Positions 1 through 5,684 of a stretch of 7,149 nucleotides of DNA are shown piece after piece. The DNA comes from Acidilobaceae archaeon (GTDB taxonomy: Archaea; Thermoproteota; Thermoprotei_A; Sulfolobales; Acidilobaceae): NCBI GenBank assembly GCA_027013765.1, contig JALWGG010000128.1:1-7149 (forward strand). Reading direction: 5' to 3'. The position numbers and the translations under genes were made by a program. The notes beneath the pieces were generated by a model. That model did no database searches. It worked only from the letters and a program-made list of their open reading frames with translations, and had not been told where the DNA came from. Each line of letters opens with the position of its first letter. Position 1 is the first letter of the stretch.

Positions 1-426
1 AAATGTTAGGCCGAAGTCCTCGAACTCCCAGAAATAGTTTCCAGCCCTCCCAATGAATTCAACCACCGTGGGTGTTGGGCTTTCATTCATCTTCTCTACT
101 CCAACTACAAGCGCTATATCGGCCTGGCCGCTTGCAACAGCGTCGTGGGCAGTCTTAATAGCCGCGGTGCCGGTGGCGCACGCGGCCTCAACCCTTAGCG
201 CTCCCTTAGGATTCAGGCCTGCATACTCGTTTACAACTATCGGGGTCATGGGCTCGCTGCTCCACCCACCAGCATGGCCATATACAACGTAGTCTACATC
301 CTTTTGCGTGATTCCAGCGTCATCTAGGGCCTCCTTTATTGCCTCCCAGGCCATCTCTGCAATGTTAACATCGTTTCTAACCCCGAATTTCCCATGACCT
401 ATACCGACAATTGCAACCTTTCTCAA
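1..426 (-). CDS. Thiolase-family acetyl-CoA acetyltransferase, N-terminal part (runs off the left edge)
   Basis: The first 142 residues of an archaeal thiolase-fold protein are visible; the C-terminal part lies beyond base 1. It begins MRKVAIVGIGHGKFG, the usual N-terminus of archaeal thiolase/SCP2-type proteins. The nucleophile Cys is C83 in EAACATGTAAI, and LVVGVEKMNESPTP (106-119) is the family's second recognisable stretch. The catalytic His and second Cys near the C-terminus are not in view. In archaea this family condenses two acetyl-CoA to acetoacetyl-CoA, normally working with HMG-CoA synthase and a DUF35 (OB-fold) protein to feed mevalonate and isoprenoid lipid synthesis (known of the family); those partners would be outside the window, so the role is inferred. 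The start is TTG at 426-424, chosen because the homologous N-terminus begins exactly there and GGGTG lies six bases upstream. No ATG is available at this position. It is transcribed divergently from the sulfur-carrier operon. Confidence 0.88.
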   Translation of the reverse strand, partial: MRKVAIVGIGHGKFGVRNDVNIAEMAWEAIKEALDDAGITQKDVDYVVYGHAGGWSSEPMTPIVVNEYAGLNPKGALRVEAACATGTAAIKTAHDAVASGQADIALVVGVEKMNESPTPTVVEFIGRAGNYFWEFEDFGLTF

Positions 427-432
427 AGGCGG

Positions 433-437
433 CACCC
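433..437 (-). promoter_or_regulatory. Shine-Dalgarno GGGTG that fixes the TTG start of the thiolase
   Basis: Read on the minus strand, GGGTG ends six bases before the TTG start codon. It pairs with the archaeal 16S rRNA 3' end and supports TTG initiation over any internal start. Confidence 0.6.
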
Positions 438-460
438 TGCTAATAACATTATTAATAGTA

Positions 461-470
461 GATATTAAGC
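461..470 (-). promoter_or_regulatory. Possible TATA box for the thiolase gene
   Basis: On the minus strand the sequence reads GCTTAATATC. A start of transcription about 25 bases downstream would fall near base 440, giving a short leader of about 14 bases that still contains the GGGTG ribosome binding site. Based on spacing and AT content only. Confidence 0.35.
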
Positions 471-547
471 GTCGAAGATGGAGCTGGCTAATATCTAGTC
501 TACCCACACTAATTTAAATCTCGGTGCTATACGCTATATGTTAATGA

Positions 548-554
548 TATTAAA
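548..554 (+). promoter_or_regulatory. Possible TATA box for the sulfur carrier-ttuA operon
   Basis: TATTAAA lies 37 bases before the carrier's ATG, so transcription would begin around 574-578, just ahead of the GGAGG ribosome binding site. A second AT-rich candidate (AATTTAAAT, 511-519) is further upstream. The box sits in an imperfect inverted repeat (538-557). Confidence 0.4.
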
Positions 555-579
555 CATCAGGTAACCCACAATAAAAATT

Positions 580-585
580 AGGAGG
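580..585 (+). promoter_or_regulatory. Strong Shine-Dalgarno AGGAGG of the sulfur-carrier gene
   Basis: A full AGGAGG ends six bases before ATG 592. An ATG at 587 is out of frame and too close to the site, so 592 is the start. Confidence 0.7.
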
Positions 586-591
586 CATGGA

Positions 592-789
592 ATGGCCAAG
601 GCAAGGGTGATACCTGACAACAAGGAGTTAACGGTTGATAGCGGCATATCCGTGGAGGAGTTGCTAAAGGCTGCTGGATTCAATACTGAATCTGCAGTAG
701 TCCTAGTCAATGGAAGCCCTGTCCCCGAGGATTACAGGGTTAAGGAGGACGACGAGATCGTTATTGTGAGGGTGCTAAGCGGTGGCTAA
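592..789 (+). CDS. Ubiquitin-fold sulfur carrier (ThiS/MoaD/Urm1/SAMP-like, TtuB-type)
   Basis: This 65-residue protein has the size and pattern of ThiS/MoaD beta-grasp sulfur carriers: an N-terminal beta hairpin, the helix VEELLKAAGF (21-30), then VVLVNGSPVPEDYRVKEDDE (36-55), a strand, and a C-terminal Gly64-Gly65. In this family an E1-like enzyme adenylates the terminal glycine, which then becomes a thiocarboxylate and donates sulfur; archaeal members (SAMPs) can also be conjugated to proteins. Its translational overlap with the tRNA 2-thiolation gene suggests it is the sulfur donor for that enzyme, like TtuB with TtuA or SAMP2 with NcsA (inference). Service to molybdopterin or thiamine synthesis cannot be excluded from sequence alone. 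The E1 activating enzyme is not in the window. The start is well supported by AGGAGG six bases upstream. Confidence 0.85.
   Translation: MAKARVIPDNKELTVDSGISVEELLKAAGFNTESAVVLVNGSPVPEDYRVKEDDEIVIVRVLSGG
768..774 (+). promoter_or_regulatory. Ribosome binding site of ttuA inside the sulfur-carrier gene
   Basis: GAGGGTG lies within the last codons of the carrier, seven bases before the GTG start of ttuA. Ribosomes finishing the carrier can therefore reinitiate on ttuA, which points to coupled translation. Confidence 0.55.
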
Positions 790-1774
790 GTGCAGCATAT
801 GCGGCAGGGATGCTGTGGCTTATATTAGATATCAACGTAGATATTTATGTAGAGAGCACTACATAGAATTTGTTGAGAATAAGGTTAGGAGAAGCATTAA
901 AAGATACAAACTCCTGAGCAAGGGATCGAAGGTACTTGTATCCGTATCCGGGGGTAAAGACAGTGCAGCCCTGCTAATGGCGTTATCAAGGCTTTCCAAG
1001 GAGTATCAGCTCAAACTCTATGCACTACACATTAACTTAGGTATAGGCGAATACTCCGAAAAAAGCCTGAGAGCCTCAACGGAAGCTGCTAAGATGCTTA
1101 GAATACCCCTTATTATATTAAACGTTAAGGACCTTATAGGATACACCATACCGGAGCTTGCAAGAAGGCTTAGACGCCCCGTTTGCAGCGTGTGTGGACT
1201 CGTCAAGAGGTATCTGATAAATGCTGTCGCAGTGGAACTGGGGGCTGACGCTGTTGCATTAGGTCATAATGCGGATGACCTTGCAGTTTATAGTATGAAG
1301 TCATTCATAACACAGGATCTAGAGTATCTGGACAAGTTGGGGCCGAAAACCGAGAACATACAGGGTATTGCAGTGGGTAGAATAAGGCCCTTGTATGAGG
1401 TGTATGAAAAAGAATCCTTCCTATACGCCTTCCTGCTAGGAGTACCATTCATCCATGACGAGTGTCCGCACGTGAACCATGAATCGCTTGAGCAGATTCT
1501 CAAGGTTAAACTGAATGAGGTAGAGGAGAAAAAGCCTGGAATGAAGATAATGATGCTACGTAACATGGCCAAGAGGATAAGGGACCTACCTAGAAGGGAA
1601 TACAGGGTGCAGTCATGTAGATACTGCGGCCTCCTATCCAGCACGGAGGTGTGCTCCTTCTGTAGGATGACAGCCAGGATCCACGGAGAACCCCTAGGCC
1701 CCATAGTTAGGAGCCGTGTAAGGGAGCTTGTGAAGGAGAGTGAATCCAGGCAGCTTTCCAGCGCGGCAGGTTAA
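782..1774 (+). CDS. ttuA: TtuA/Ncs6 (CTU1)-family tRNA 2-thiouridine synthetase
   Basis: A 330-residue PP-loop ATPase with the complete TtuA/Ncs6 layout. An N-terminal zinc finger is formed by C4, C7, C23 and H26. The PP-loop SGGKDS at 56-61 adenylates the target uridine. C135 and C138 (PVCSVCG), with C228 (DECPHV), are the expected ligands of the catalytic Fe-S cluster. GHNADD is at 161-166, and a C-terminal zinc finger uses C279, C282, C291 and C294. The family replaces O2 of uridine by sulfur in tRNA, at U54 (TtuA; heat stability) or wobble U34 (Ncs6/NcsA); sequence by eye does not decide between them. The start is GTG: it overlaps the upstream gene by 8 bases, has its own GAGGGTG, and the zinc-finger Cys4 leaves no later start. 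Length is normal, with no missing motif. The preceding carrier protein is the likely sulfur donor. Confidence 0.9.
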   Translation: MAKCSICGRDAVAYIRYQRRYLCREHYIEFVENKVRRSIKRYKLLSKGSKVLVSVSGGKDSAALLMALSRLSKEYQLKLYALHINLGIGEYSEKSLRASTEAAKMLRIPLIILNVKDLIGYTIPELARRLRRPVCSVCGLVKRYLINAVAVELGADAVALGHNADDLAVYSMKSFITQDLEYLDKLGPKTENIQGIAVGRIRPLYEVYEKESFLYAFLLGVPFIHDECPHVNHESLEQILKVKLNEVEEKKPGMKIMMLRNMAKRIRDLPRREYRVQSCRYCGLLSSTEVCSFCRMTARIHGEPLGPIVRSRVRELVKESESRQLSSAAG

Positions 1775-1788
1775 GCTTTAATTTTATC

Positions 1789-1798
1789 CTTATAAATC
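1789..1798 (+). promoter_or_regulatory. TATA box of the aIF5A gene
   Basis: CTTATAAATC follows directly after the end of ttuA in a T-rich stretch (1776-1788) that may also help end upstream transcription. A start about 25 bases downstream would fall near 1818-1822. That is after the GTG at 1812 but before the ATG at 1836, so it argues for the shorter protein. Confidence 0.6.
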
Positions 1799-1835
1799 CC
1801 GGGTAGATACCGTGGCATATGGGGGCGTGTCTAGG

Positions 1836-2240
1836 ATGAGTGTAAACTATGCATCTCTAGGGGAGTTGAAGAAGGGCTCATACATAGTGATTGATGGAGA
1901 GCCTTGCCGTATAGTTGAGATCTCTAGGGCTAAGACTGGTAAGCATGGGAGTGCTAAGGCTCATGTAGTTGCTATTGGAGTCTTTAGCGGGCAGAAGAAG
2001 ACTCTTGTAGCTCCCGTAGATACTCGGGTTCAGGTACCTGTAATCGAGAAGAGGCTAGCGCAAGTACTTGCCGACATGGGTGACTCGGTTCAGCTCATGG
2101 ATCTTGAGACGTTCGAGACCTTCGAGGTTGAGAAGCCTACAGACGATCCTGCGCTAGCAGAAAGGCTATCCTCAGGAGTAAACGTGGAGTACTGGATTAT
2201 AATGGGTAAACCCAAGATCATAAGAATAAGGAGCAGCTAG
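1836..2240 (+). CDS. eif5a: Translation factor aIF5A (hypusine-containing protein)
   Basis: From ATG 1836 this is a 134-residue aIF5A, the usual archaeal length, beginning MSVNYASLGELKKGSYIVID. The basic loop AKTGKHGSAK carries the lysine that deoxyhypusine synthase modifies (K36 in this numbering). The N-terminal SH3-like domain is followed by a C-terminal OB-fold from about residue 70 (LADMGDSVQLMDLETFE onward). aIF5A binds the ribosomal E site and relieves stalling on difficult stretches such as polyproline; it acts in the cytoplasm. The frame is open back to a GTG at 1812, which would add eight residues. I prefer ATG 1836 because the TATA box at 1789-1798 predicts transcription starting after 1812 and because the family normally begins at this Met. 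GGGGGCG at 1821-1827 may act as a weak ribosome binding site. Confidence 0.93.
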   Translation: MSVNYASLGELKKGSYIVIDGEPCRIVEISRAKTGKHGSAKAHVVAIGVFSGQKKTLVAPVDTRVQVPVIEKRLAQVLADMGDSVQLMDLETFETFEVEKPTDDPALAERLSSGVNVEYWIIMGKPKIIRIRSS

Positions 2241-2260
2241 TCATACTCTAGATTTACACG

Positions 2261-2280
2261 GGCACTTTTTAAAATTTCTG
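2261..2280 (+). terminator. Possible T-rich terminator between convergent genes
   Basis: The 59-base gap between aIF5A and the convergent minus-strand gene contains CTTTTT followed by AAAATTT, giving T-runs on both strands. Archaeal transcription often ends at such runs without a hairpin. I see no strong stem-loop. Weak support. Confidence 0.35.
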
Positions 2281-2292
2281 GTTCATTCAGGT

Positions 2293-2308
2293 TATAATAC
2301 TATAATAC
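2293..2308. repeat. Perfect tandem repeat of an 8-base unit at the 3' end of the TrmY-like gene
   Basis: TATAATAC occurs twice in direct tandem. The TAG stop of the minus-strand TrmY-like gene spans the junction of the two copies. Removing one copy would still leave a stop (TAA) at the same codon, so the duplication does not by itself explain the short protein. Confidence 0.6.
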
Positions 2309-2776
2309 TGGTAAACCCTCTTGTAGTCTATCTAGGATTATGTTGATGAGTGCCGGTCTAAATCCGATGAACAAGTCGGCACCTAGCCCTATGTAGCCTG
2401 TGCATTGCTCATCCTTATAGTTGCCATAAATAAATGCTGCTACCTTGTTATGGGCTATGTTAACCTGTAATCTGTTAGAGGTATCTACACAATGCTTATT
2501 ATCAATCATATCGGCTTGGTCAAGGGTTGAAATAGTTGCACCCAGCCTATCTGCCTTTCCCTTATATAATACAGCCTTGACCCATGACTCTGCGCTTACT
2601 AGGTCTGGCCTTAGGTGTCTTACTCTGCCTCCCTCCACGACTAGTAGTTTATCTTTGACCTGGATCCATGCCTCGGCATTCCTCCTAACGCCGTGTGATA
2701 TTAGTAGTGATGATACTATGAAGTGGGCGATGGTCCTGGTATTATAACTCCCTAGTAGTATGTGTATTCTCCTCAC
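2300..2776 (-). CDS. Short TrmY-like (DUF358/SPOUT-related) protein coupled to srp54
   Basis: A 158-residue protein. By eye, residues 22-73 match the N-terminal half of TrmY, the archaeal tRNA (pseudouridine-54 N1)-methyltransferase: SSLLISHGVRRNAEAW (22-37) resembles its FFLSHGIR stretch, and VEGGRVRHLRPD (47-58) followed by SAESWVKAVL (61-70) resembles its GSELRRLNPDER...IRKAL stretch. A YIGLGADLFIG segment (128-138) could correspond to TrmY's GDHxGI loop. The C-terminal region with the HANHCITIIHN-type motif, part of the SPOUT knot that binds S-adenosylmethionine, is absent, and TrmY is normally nearer 200 residues. Methyltransferase activity is therefore uncertain. It could be a divergent active form, a binding-only relative, or a decayed gene. 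The start is GTG at 2776, overlapping the srp54 stop as GTGA, so translation is probably coupled. AGG at 2783-2785 (minus strand) is a weak ribosome binding site. The ORF on the opposite strand (2445-2747) has no recognisable features. Confidence 0.7.
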   Translation of the reverse strand: MRRIHILLGSYNTRTIAHFIVSSLLISHGVRRNAEAWIQVKDKLLVVEGGRVRHLRPDLVSAESWVKAVLYKGKADRLGATISTLDQADMIDNKHCVDTSNRLQVNIAHNKVAAFIYGNYKDEQCTGYIGLGADLFIGFRPALINIILDRLQEGLPVL

Positions 2777-4095
2777 TGTATGCCTAGCCTCTTTAGTATT
2801 CTCTTATCGCGTTTCAACCTCTTCATCAGGGTCTTCATGTTCTTATAGTATGTTAGGAGCTCCTTGACGTCTTCAATCCTAGCCCCGGCACCCATAGCGA
2901 TCCTGCGCATCCTCCTCCTATCAATTATTTCTGGGTTGTCCAGCTCCTCATAGGTCATGCTCTCTATTATGGCTAGCCACTTGTCTATCTTCTCCTCGCC
3001 TAACTTGAGCTTCTCCTCGTCTAGGCTTGAGAGTAGCCCTACTCCGGGTAGCATCTGCAGGATCTTCCCTAGGGGGCCCATCTTCCTCATTGCTTTAAGC
3101 TGCCTGTATAAGGTCCTCATCGTTATCTTCCCCTTTAGCATGTCCTCCGAGATCTTTTCCAGGTTTTGAGCCTCTTCCAGGCTCCTAATCCTTTCTAGGA
3201 GTGATTCAAGGTCTCCTAGGCCTAGGATCCTTGCGACGAACCTGGGGGGCCTGAACGGCTCGATCTCATCGATCTTCTCGCCCGTCCCGATGAATTTTAT
3301 CTTGGCTCCCGTAGCTGCTACTGCTGATAGGATCCCGCCTCCCCTGGCGGACCCGTCCATCTTTGTAACTATTATGGAGCCTATTGGGGCTGCTTTATGG
3401 AAGTTTGATGCCAGCTCATAGGCTTTCTGGCCTATCGAGGCGTCTAGGACTAGTATGACCTCGTCTGGCTTTACTTTTTCGATGATCGCCTTCATCTCCT
3501 CCAGTAGGGCCTTCTCTCCCCCATAACCGTGCCTGCCAGCCGTGTCTATGATTATTAGCTCTGCCCCCCTCTTCTTCAGCTCTTCAACCCCCTTCCTAGC
3601 TATCTCTATAGAGTCACCCTCCCTCTCACCATAGAATAATGCACCGGTTGCCAGTGCCAAGGTCCTCAACTGGTCATATGCCCCTGGCCTATATGTGTCG
3701 GCTGCCACTAATCCTACCTTGTAATTCATTCTTGAATAATAGTATGCTAGTTTACCCGCTGTGGTTGTTTTGCCCGAGCCCTGAACGCCTAGCAGGACTA
3801 TAACCCATGGGGTCTTCTTAGGCCTTATATCCGGCTCCTCCTCTCCCCCGAATAGCTTGGTCAGCTCCTCATATACTATCTTTATGAACCAGTCCCTCCT
3901 ACTCGCGCCTGGCGGTGGTTCTTCCTTGATTGCCCTCTCCCTGATCCTCTTGGTTAGATCGAATACTAGCCTTACATTCACATCAGCCTTGATCAGCTCT
4001 TTCTGGAGGTCCTTTACAACCTCTTGCACAGCCTTCTGGTATGTGCCTCCTCCCTTGACGAATTTCTGAACGGCTTTCTTGATCCCTTCTAGCAC
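2773..4095 (-). CDS. srp54: Signal recognition particle 54 kDa protein (SRP54/Ffh)
   Basis: A full-length 440-residue SRP54, the GTPase that binds signal peptides on ribosomes and docks with FtsY at the membrane. The N domain spans about 1-90. The G domain has G1 GVQGSGKT (103-110), G2 DTYRPGAYDQL (133-143), G3 DTAGRH (184-189), G4 TKMD (244-247) and G5 GTGEK (270-274). The M domain follows from about 300, with the hydrophobic finger region KMGPLGKILQMLPG (338-351) and the SRP-RNA-binding RRRMRRIAMGAG (393-404); the last part is highly basic. All key residues are present. The start is GTG at 4095, with AGGTG (4108-4104, minus strand) eight bases upstream, and it matches the normal MLEGIKKAV N-terminus. 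The gene is first in a two-gene unit with the TrmY-like gene. It is transcribed divergently from the TIP49-like gene. Confidence 0.96.
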   Translation of the reverse strand: MLEGIKKAVQKFVKGGGTYQKAVQEVVKDLQKELIKADVNVRLVFDLTKRIRERAIKEEPPPGASRRDWFIKIVYEELTKLFGGEEEPDIRPKKTPWVIVLLGVQGSGKTTTAGKLAYYYSRMNYKVGLVAADTYRPGAYDQLRTLALATGALFYGEREGDSIEIARKGVEELKKRGAELIIIDTAGRHGYGGEKALLEEMKAIIEKVKPDEVILVLDASIGQKAYELASNFHKAAPIGSIIVTKMDGSARGGGILSAVAATGAKIKFIGTGEKIDEIEPFRPPRFVARILGLGDLESLLERIRSLEEAQNLEKISEDMLKGKITMRTLYRQLKAMRKMGPLGKILQMLPGVGLLSSLDEEKLKLGEEKIDKWLAIIESMTYEELDNPEIIDRRRMRRIAMGAGARIEDVKELLTYYKNMKTLMKRLKRDKRILKRLGIQ

Positions 4096-4103
4096 TAATT
4101 CTG

Positions 4104-4108
4104 CACCT
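4104..4108 (-). promoter_or_regulatory. Ribosome binding site AGGTG of srp54
   Basis: On the minus strand AGGTG lies eight bases before the GTG start and supports that start. Confidence 0.55.
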
Positions 4109-4130
4109 AGCTAGTATCTTGGCCTGGTGG

Positions 4131-4230
4131 ATTTGATAAAAGTTTCCATACACATCCACTACCAATTTATATAATTTATAATGTATAATTATTATTTAGT
4201 TTACAGTTAAGGATATCTTAGGGTATAACA
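4131..4230. promoter_or_regulatory. Divergent AT-rich promoter region between srp54 and the TIP49-like gene
   Basis: The 150-base gap between the two divergent genes has a nearly pure A+T core at 4164-4198 with several overlapping TATA-like words (TTTATATAA 4166-4174, and TATAAT repeated at 4177-4182 and 4184-4189). Minus-strand candidates for srp54 are the TATATAA-like box around 4167-4175 or TTTTATC near 4135-4142. On the plus strand, GGGTATAACA (4221-4230) lies just upstream of the TIP49-like start and would give a very short or absent leader. Which boxes are used cannot be decided by eye. Confidence 0.5.
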
Positions 4231-4245
4231 TGGATACATTATACT

Positions 4246-5613
4246 ATGGTGAATGGGGAAGTGGAGGAGGTGAAGGTATCCCTAACAGGAGCCGCGATTG
4301 CATCGATACATAGCCACATAACGGGCCTTGGGCTAGACGAAAACGGGAGGGCCAGGAAGATCGCGGGAGGGCTAGTAGGTCAGGAGGAGGCTAGGGAGGC
4401 TGCCGGGATCATTGTTGATATGATAAAGAAGGGCAAGCTAGGTGGAAGGGGGATACTAATCGCTGGCCCACCGGGGACGGGGAAGACTGCGATTGCGATA
4501 GCTATAGCGAGGGAGCTGGGGCAGGATACGCCTTTCGTCGCGTTAAACGCTAGCGAGATTTATAGTGTTGAAAAGAAGAAGAGCGAGGTCCTCATGCAGG
4601 CTGTCCGAAGGTCTATAGGAGTCAGGATCAGGGAGGAGAGGCGGGTATATGAGGGTGTTGTGACCTATCTAAAGTTCATAAGGCGCAGGAGCCCGCTATC
4701 GCCATACCCAATAATAGCTGGAGCAGAGCTGGAGCTTGAGACCACCAGCGAGTCTAAACGGTTCAGCGCGGGGCCGGAGATCGCCGAGCAGCTATTAAAG
4801 CTGAACGTGAAGAAGGGTGATGTGATAATTATAGATGCTGATGAGGGGATCGTTAGGAAGCTAGGCAGGGCCAAGGGCTGGGGAGGGAGGATATTTGATA
4901 TAGGAGGGGAGAGGCAGATAGAGAAGCCTAAGGGGCCTATAGAGAAGGTTAAGGAGATAACCAGGATCCTCTCCCTCCACGACATAGACGTTAGCATAGC
5001 CCTCCAGAGGGCGGCTTTCATAAGCCTCCTAGGCGTGTTATCGGCTGAGAGGGAGATAAGCGACGAAGTGAGGCAGCGTACAGATGAAATGGTTAAGAAG
5101 CTCCTGGACGAGCGGAAGGCTGAGCTGGTCCCCGGCGTCTTGTTTATAGATGATGCACACCTGCTAGACCTTGAGTCATACTCTTTCATCACCAAGGCGA
5201 TGGAGAGCGACTTTGCCCCGATAATAATACTGGCCACGAACCGCGGCATAACCAAGATAAGGGGTACTGATATAGAATCGCCGCACGGGATGCCCCGGGA
5301 CCTTCTAGATAGGCTACTAATAATAATAACTAGGCCATATACAAGGGATGAGATAAGGGAGATTATACGTATACGTGCAGACGAGGAGGAGGTGCCGCTG
5401 ACGGACGACGCGCTAGAGAGGCTGGCAGATATAGGTGTTGAGAGGAGCCTCCGTTACGCCATACAACTTCTAGAGCCGGCCATGACTATAGCTGAGAGGA
5501 GGGGGAAGCTGAAGGTTGATGTCCAGGACGTGGAGGAGGCGTCGAGGCTATTCTCGGACATTAGGAAAAGCGTTGAGGCTCTAGAGGAGTACAAGGACCT
5601 GATGCTTGTATAA
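4246..5613 (+). CDS. TIP49/RuvB-like (RUVBL) AAA+ ATPase
   Basis: A 455-residue archaeal homologue of eukaryotic RUVBL1/RUVBL2 (TIP49), hexameric AAA+ ATPases of chromatin-remodelling and RNP-assembly complexes; the archaeal role is poorly defined. The family start HSHITGLGLDENG (23-34 region) is clear. Walker A is GPPGTGKT (74-81). The large domain II (OB-like) insertion occupies roughly 121-290. Walker B is LFIDDAHLLDLE (299-310), where eukaryotic proteins have FIDEVH, so the catalytic Glu is replaced by Asp303. Sensor 1 is ILATNRG (328-334), and the sensor 2 region is ERSLRYAIQLL (399-409) with R403. Length is normal for the family. ATG 4246 has no upstream ribosome binding site, which fits a leaderless transcript from a TATA-like box near 4221-4230. 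No later start keeps the conserved N-terminus. The next gene is 71 bases downstream with its own promoter candidate. Confidence 0.93.
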   Translation: MVNGEVEEVKVSLTGAAIASIHSHITGLGLDENGRARKIAGGLVGQEEAREAAGIIVDMIKKGKLGGRGILIAGPPGTGKTAIAIAIARELGQDTPFVALNASEIYSVEKKKSEVLMQAVRRSIGVRIREERRVYEGVVTYLKFIRRRSPLSPYPIIAGAELELETTSESKRFSAGPEIAEQLLKLNVKKGDVIIIDADEGIVRKLGRAKGWGGRIFDIGGERQIEKPKGPIEKVKEITRILSLHDIDVSIALQRAAFISLLGVLSAEREISDEVRQRTDEMVKKLLDERKAELVPGVLFIDDAHLLDLESYSFITKAMESDFAPIIILATNRGITKIRGTDIESPHGMPRDLLDRLLIIITRPYTRDEIREIIRIRADEEEVPLTDDALERLADIGVERSLRYAIQLLEPAMTIAERRGKLKVDVQDVEEASRLFSDIRKSVEALEEYKDLMLV

Positions 5614-5638
5614 CCATAGCCATATCTTAACCCTGAGC

Positions 5639-5648
5639 AATATTTAAT
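5639..5648 (+). promoter_or_regulatory. Possible TATA box for the unknown gene-xpb pair
   Basis: AATATTTAAT is about 37 bases before the ATG at 5685, so transcription would begin near 5667. The short leader would carry GAGGG (5671-5675), nine bases before the ATG. Confidence 0.45.
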
Positions 5649-5684
5649 CTATAACGGGCCCGGCTATGATGAGGGTTTTAAGAG

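Noticed and set aside
53..292. A 79-codon plus-strand open frame at the left edge
   Set aside because: It is antisense to the thiolase, which is unmistakable in the other strand, and has no ribosome binding site.
1288..1704. A 138-codon minus-strand open frame within ttuA
   Set aside because: It lies antisense to zinc-finger and Fe-S motifs of ttuA and shows no features of its own.
2293..2308. Tandem 8-base duplication as the cause of the short TrmY-like protein
   Set aside because: An 8-base duplication could shift the frame, but deleting one copy still gives a stop codon at the same place, so it does not explain the missing C-terminus.
2707..2713. GTGATGA, another C-box-like match on the plus strand
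   Set aside because: No D box follows within sRNA length and it lies inside the TrmY-like coding region.
2445..2747. A 100-codon plus-strand open frame opposite the TrmY-like gene
   Set aside because: No ribosome binding site, promoter or recognisable motif; the minus-strand gene is coupled to srp54 and has TrmY-like motifs, so this is its shadow.
4665..5255. A 196-codon open frame on the minus strand inside the TIP49-like gene
   Set aside because: It is antisense to a well-supported AAA+ gene, is very rich in Ser and Leu as expected for the reverse of such codons, and has no recognisable domain.
5666..5672. ATGATGA, a perfect match to a C/D-box sRNA C box
   Set aside because: No matching D box (CTGA), D' or C' elements at the right distances; the stretch is better explained as the leader and GAGGG ribosome binding site of the next gene.
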